A DNA stretch of 64,000 nt, taken from assembly GCA_036521415.1 (NCBI GenBank), contig DATDHU010000066.1:10928-74927 (forward strand), read 5' to 3'. Shown here piece by piece: positions 61,385 to 64,000 of the stretch. The position numbers and the translations under genes are program-made. The notes beneath the pieces are model-generated. The model made no database searches and was not told where the DNA came from. It saw nothing but the letters and a program-made list of their open reading frames with translations. Positions within the stretch are counted from its first letter, which is position 1; every line of letters begins with the position of its first letter. Origin of the DNA: DASXMT01 sp036521415 (GTDB taxonomy: Bacteria; Actinomycetota; Acidimicrobiia; Acidimicrobiales; RAAP-2).

Positions 61385-61716
61385 TGTCGGGCGCCAGGGA
61401 AGTCACAGTGCCGCGACCAGGCCCCGACAACCCTCTGCCACTATGTCCCGAGTTGGCCTGGACCGGAAATCGACCTGGGCTTTTCCGCTGGCAGTTCGAA
61501 TGGCAACCGGACCGCCAGTTCTATCGTGGTGAGTAGCCGTTCACGGTATGGGTATGGGAGCAGCGGCGTTCAAACGGGGAAGCAGGGGTCGGTAGACGCG
61601 GCGACACTCGACCCAGCAGTTATCGACGTGGCCCGGGCCACGCACGCCGTCGTTCATGAGCGCGGGACGACGCGACCCCCAGCCCGAACTACCGGGGCAA
61701 TGACGCCTTCGCCGGG
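61385..61716. other. Intergenic region between phosphatase and RsbW-like pseudogene
   Basis: About 330 bases with no convincing gene. The only structure I see is the 16-bp perfect palindrome CGTGGCCCGGGCCACG at 61627-61642. No start, ribosome site or family motif supports the open frames that cross this stretch. Confidence 0.55.
61627..61642. repeat. 16-bp perfect palindrome
   Basis: CGTGGCCCGGGCCACG reads the same on both strands. It is about 75 bases ahead of the RsbW-like pseudogene and could be an operator or hairpin; nothing else supports a role. Confidence 0.4.
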
Positions 61717-62129
61717 GTGAACACCAGACCGTTGTCGACCCCGCCCGACACCGCGCCGGTCCTCACCTTTCGGTCCGGCGCCATGGGTGAAGTCCGACGG
61801 TTCGTCGCCGAACACGCCGCCAGGGAGGGACTGGCCCCCAGTCGAGTGGCAGAATGGGTACTGGCTGCCGAGAGATCGGCACCAACAGCCTCCGTCACGG
61901 CGGCGGCGCGGGCACGGTCACGGTGTGGAGCGAACCTGGTTCGGTTGTCTGCGAGATTCGTGATCGGGGTTGCATCGGCGAACCGCTGGCCGGACGCCGA
62001 CGGCCGTCGGTGGATGGCAACGACGGACGCGGGCTGTGGCTGGCCAATCAGCTCTGTGACCTGGTCCAGGTCCGCTCAGCCCAATTCGACAACGTGGTCC
62101 GTCTTTGGGTGAGCGAACCCACCCGGTAA
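61717..62129 (+). pseudogene. RsbW-like anti-sigma ATPase, frameshifted
   Basis: Two overlapping frames together spell one HATPase_c serine kinase. Frame one (GTG 61717) gives MGEVRRFVAEHAAREGLAP and AEWVLAA; frame two resumes with EIGTNSLRHGGGAGTVTVW, CEIRDRGCIGEPLAGR and GRGLWLANQLCDLVQVRS up to the stop at 62129. The expected VLAANEIGTNS junction has only two bases (61870-61871) where a codon is needed between GCC and GAG, a one-base deletion. Either the gene is inactive or the base is a sequencing error. Intact, it would be an anti-sigma factor partner for the nearby PP2C phosphatases. Confidence 0.8.
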
Positions 62130-62160
62130 GCGATTCCGTCCACGGCCCGGAGGCGGGCGC

Positions 62161-62751
62161 TCAGGTGGGCGCGGCCTCCGGCACCCGTCTGCGCTCGACC
62201 GCGTCGAGCTCCTGGAGCAGTTGCTCGGCATTGTCCCGTTCGGCTTCGTAGTAGCGCTCGGACCAGCGGATGATCAGCTCCGGATAGGCCCAGTTCTCAC
62301 GAGTCGAGACGATGTCGAGGTCGCGGTGGAGGTCCTCGAGGCGGGCAGCGGTGCGATCACGGTGTTCCTCGATGACCTCACGCAGCCGGGCCGAGCCGAC
62401 CAGGTGCCCAAGCCACACCCGCATGAGCACGGGGTGCTTCAGCACCGGGGGGCCGATCGCCTCGACCTCGAGCCACCGGAGCAACTGCTCTCGTCCGGCG
62501 TCGGTGATCCGATACACCCGCTTGTTCCGGAGCTCGTCCTGGGGCACCTGGCGAGAGGTGACGTATCCCGGCTCTTCGAGCCTCCGGAGCTCGGCGTAGA
62601 TCTGGCTGGATGCAGGGCTCCAGAAGAACAGGCTGAGGCTGTGGTCGGCCCATTTCTTCAAGTCATAGCCAGAGAGCTCGCTGCCGAACGAGAGCAGCCC
62701 GAGCACCGCATTGGCGGTGCCGGACAACTTGGTCGATTTTTGCTGCGTCAT
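62161..62751 (-). CDS. PadR family transcriptional regulator
   Basis: The 196-residue protein has the PadR winged helix (AVLGLLSFGSELSGYDLKKW, SSQIYAELRRLEEPGYVTSR, KRVYRITDAGREQLLRWL) and a C-terminal vir-type coiled coil for dimerisation (HRDRTAARLEDLHRDLDIV). It should bind DNA as a dimer and release on binding an aromatic or hydrophobic ligand. ATG 62751 has a GGAGG site 7 bases before. It is divergent from an LLM oxidoreductase gene, its probable target. Confidence 0.93.
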   Translation of the reverse strand: MTQQKSTKLSGTANAVLGLLSFGSELSGYDLKKWADHSLSLFFWSPASSQIYAELRRLEEPGYVTSRQVPQDELRNKRVYRITDAGREQLLRWLEVEAIGPPVLKHPVLMRVWLGHLVGSARLREVIEEHRDRTAARLEDLHRDLDIVSTRENWAYPELIIRWSERYYEAERDNAEQLLQELDAVERRRVPEAAPT

Positions 62752-62763
62752 CACGGCACCTCC

Positions 62764-62781
62764 GAGAGGGGCTGCCCTCTC
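62764..62781. promoter_or_regulatory. Dyad in the PadR/LLM divergent region
   Basis: GAGAGGG at 62764-62770 and CCCTCTC at 62775-62781 form a perfect 7-bp inverted repeat with a GCTG loop, just upstream of the padR-like start. It may be an operator for autoregulation or a leader hairpin. Confidence 0.4.
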
Positions 62782-62797
62782 GCTCGAGCTGTCTCGC

Positions 62798-62826
62798 TTG
62801 AGTTGTATTCCTATTTGGACTATAGC
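62798..62826 (+). promoter_or_regulatory. Sigma-70-type promoter of the LLM oxidoreductase gene
   Basis: TTGAGT (62798-62803) and TATAGC (62821-62826) are separated by exactly 17 bases, four of six matches to each consensus box, in an unusually AT-rich stretch for this DNA. Transcription would begin near 62833, about 20 bases before the ATG at 62856 and just ahead of its GGGAGG ribosome site. The flanking dyad TTG-TAT ... ATAGCAA is a possible PadR site. Confidence 0.55.
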
Positions 62827-62855
62827 AATTGGCAACGCAAGGGAGGCTCCTGGCC

Positions 62856-63983
62856 ATGAAATTCTCGATGATCTTCGAAGCTCAGCTCAACCACCCGACA
62901 CCCGAGCACGAGCGCCAGGTGATCCTGGACTGCGTCGATCAAGCAGTCCTGGGCGAGGCGATGGGGTTCGATCGCATTTGGGCGGTCGAGCACCACTCGC
63001 TCAAGTGGTACGCGCACATGAGTGCCCCGGAGACCTTCTTGGCCTATGTGGCGGCCAAGACCGAACGCATCCGCATCGGGCACGGGGTCGTGTGCATGCC
63101 GTTCGGCTATAACCACCCGGTCCGTGCGGCCGAGCGCGCCGCCATGCTCGACATCCTCTCGGGAGGGCGCCTGGACCTGGGCGCCGGGCGTGGGGCCACG
63201 CTGCAGGAGATGTCGCTGTGCGGTGTCGAGCCGGAGAAGACCTACGCCCAAGTCGAGGAAGCCCTCCGGATGATCGGCGCCATGTGGCTCGAGGACGAGT
63301 TCGAGTGGCACGGACTCTTCGACATAGAGCCCCACCCCGTGCTCCCCCGTCCGGTGCAGGAACCTCACCCCCCGTTGTACATGGCCTGCACCAAGCAGAA
63401 CACGGTGGAGCTGGCCGCCGACTATGGCATCGGCGCGCTGGTACTAGGGTTCGCCGGCGTCGACGAGGTCGCCCACCTGAGCACGTTGTACCGCCGGGCG
63501 ATCGACCGGCGGAGCGGGGACCGGTTCGTCTCGACCGTCCGCAACGACTACTTCTCCGCGCTCTGTCCCACCATCGTGCTCGACGACGCCGACGAGGCAC
63601 TGCGCGTCGGGGCCCGAGGACAGCGGTTCTTCGCCGAGTCGATCGGTCACTGGTACGGCGCCGGTCCGCCGCCGGCCCAGGACACCGAGGACGACGACAA
63701 CGTGGCCGCCATCAAGGCCGATGCCGAGGCGATGGTGGCCAAGCTACACGAGGCCAACATTCCCGTGCGCCCTTCGTCGCTCGGCACCTACAACGTCAAC
63801 CACGCCTACGGCACCGTCGAGCACGCAATCGACTACGTGCAACGGCTCGAAGAGGCGGGAGCCGACGAGATCATGTGCCTCATCCAGATGGGGACGATCC
63901 CCCAGGAGATTTGCCTCGATACCATCCGCAACTGGGGCGAGAAGGTCATCCCCCACTTCCGCCCGTCGACGTCGGTCCGGTGA
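62856..63983 (+). CDS. LLM class flavin-dependent oxidoreductase
   Basis: The 375-residue protein is a bacterial-luciferase-like monooxygenase: GEAMGFDRIWAVEHHSLKW, RIGHGVVCMPFGYNHPVRAA, MLDILSGGRLDLGAGRG and a C-terminal EAGADEIMCLIQMGTIPQE. These are the FMN/F420-binding loops of the LLM family closest to alkanal monooxygenases. ATG 62856 has a GGGAGG site; an upstream TTG at 62829 is less likely. Divergent transcription from a PadR gene suggests that the enzyme is induced by its substrate. Confidence 0.92.
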   Translation: MKFSMIFEAQLNHPTPEHERQVILDCVDQAVLGEAMGFDRIWAVEHHSLKWYAHMSAPETFLAYVAAKTERIRIGHGVVCMPFGYNHPVRAAERAAMLDILSGGRLDLGAGRGATLQEMSLCGVEPEKTYAQVEEALRMIGAMWLEDEFEWHGLFDIEPHPVLPRPVQEPHPPLYMACTKQNTVELAADYGIGALVLGFAGVDEVAHLSTLYRRAIDRRSGDRFVSTVRNDYFSALCPTIVLDDADEALRVGARGQRFFAESIGHWYGAGPPPAQDTEDDDNVAAIKADAEAMVAKLHEANIPVRPSSLGTYNVNHAYGTVEHAIDYVQRLEEAGADEIMCLIQMGTIPQEICLDTIRNWGEKVIPHFRPSTSVR

Positions 63984-64000
63984 CCATGATGCCGGTGTGC

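Noticed and set aside
61166..61720. Plus-strand open frame of 184 codons before the RsbW-like pseudogene
   Set aside because: It is antisense to the GAF-phosphatase N-terminus and then crosses intergenic DNA; no ribosome site or recognizable domain.

Overview
The window is GC-rich and densely coded, with GC-ending codons, many GTG/TTG starts and repeated 4-base ATGA/GTGA gene overlaps. It looks like chromosomal DNA of a high-GC actinobacterium. An Mce lipid-transport operon, F420-type (LLM and Ddn-like) oxidoreductases, an actinobacterial-type ECF sigma factor, EncFtn encapsulin and EttA fit Actinomycetota; Acidimicrobiia or a relative is my best guess, but this is inference without a marker gene. 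I saw no rRNA, tRNA, CRISPR array, insertion sequence, integrase or phage gene.

Layout. 1-5.2 kb: end of a SufR-like regulator, a flippase-like membrane protein, a two-gene AttH/CrtC-like plus phosphotransferase unit, and a CLC chloride transporter. 5.4-15.4 kb (minus): a complete mce operon, yrbEA-yrbEB-mceA-B-C-D-E(lipoprotein)-F plus an Mce-associated protein. 15.7-18.0 kb (plus): an ECF sigma factor with a membrane-anchored tail, then the Mce-type ATPase. 18.0-20.3 kb: SnoaL-like protein, CoaA and NRDE protein. 20.5-29.6 kb: single-gene or paired catabolic enzymes (dehydrogenases, LLM oxidoreductase, semialdehyde dehydrogenase, hydrolase, DUF427-thioesterase fusion, CMD protein, DinB, Ddn-like). 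29.6-34.4 kb: a branched-chain amino-acid-type ABC system reduced to three genes by fusing LivH+LivM and LivG+LivF. 34.5-37.7 kb: TauD-like dioxygenase, MDR oxidoreductase, pirin.

37.8-39.6 kb (minus): an encapsulated-ferritin operon: EncFtn with C-terminal targeting peptide, encapsulin shell, then a tightly coupled 63-residue repeat protein, followed by a DksA/TraR-like protein that has lost all four zinc cysteines. 39.7-50.1 kb: aldo/keto reductase, SDR, EttA, a cyclic-nucleotide-domain/TrxR-like flavoprotein paired with a UBP zinc finger, amidohydrolase, LLM enzyme, and a bicupin/Mo-oxidoreductase/flavin-reductase cluster. 50.2-55.8 kb: secreted S15-type hydrolase, HiPIP-like small protein, fatty-acid desaturase, acyltransferase, hydrolase.

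55.9-62.1 kb: a signalling block: receiver-PP2C phosphatase, CHASE3 histidine kinase and Rcp1-type receiver in one overlapping operon, a small protein behind a sigma-B-like promoter, AlkB-like protein, GAF-PP2C phosphatase, and a RsbW-like ATPase gene broken by a one-base frameshift. 62.2-64 kb: a PadR regulator divergent from an LLM oxidoreductase. The recurring themes are lipid import and lipid/acyl catabolism (Mce, desaturase, acyltransferase, thioesterase, Liv) and iron/oxidative or general stress (EncFtn, TrxR-like, partner-switching phosphatases).
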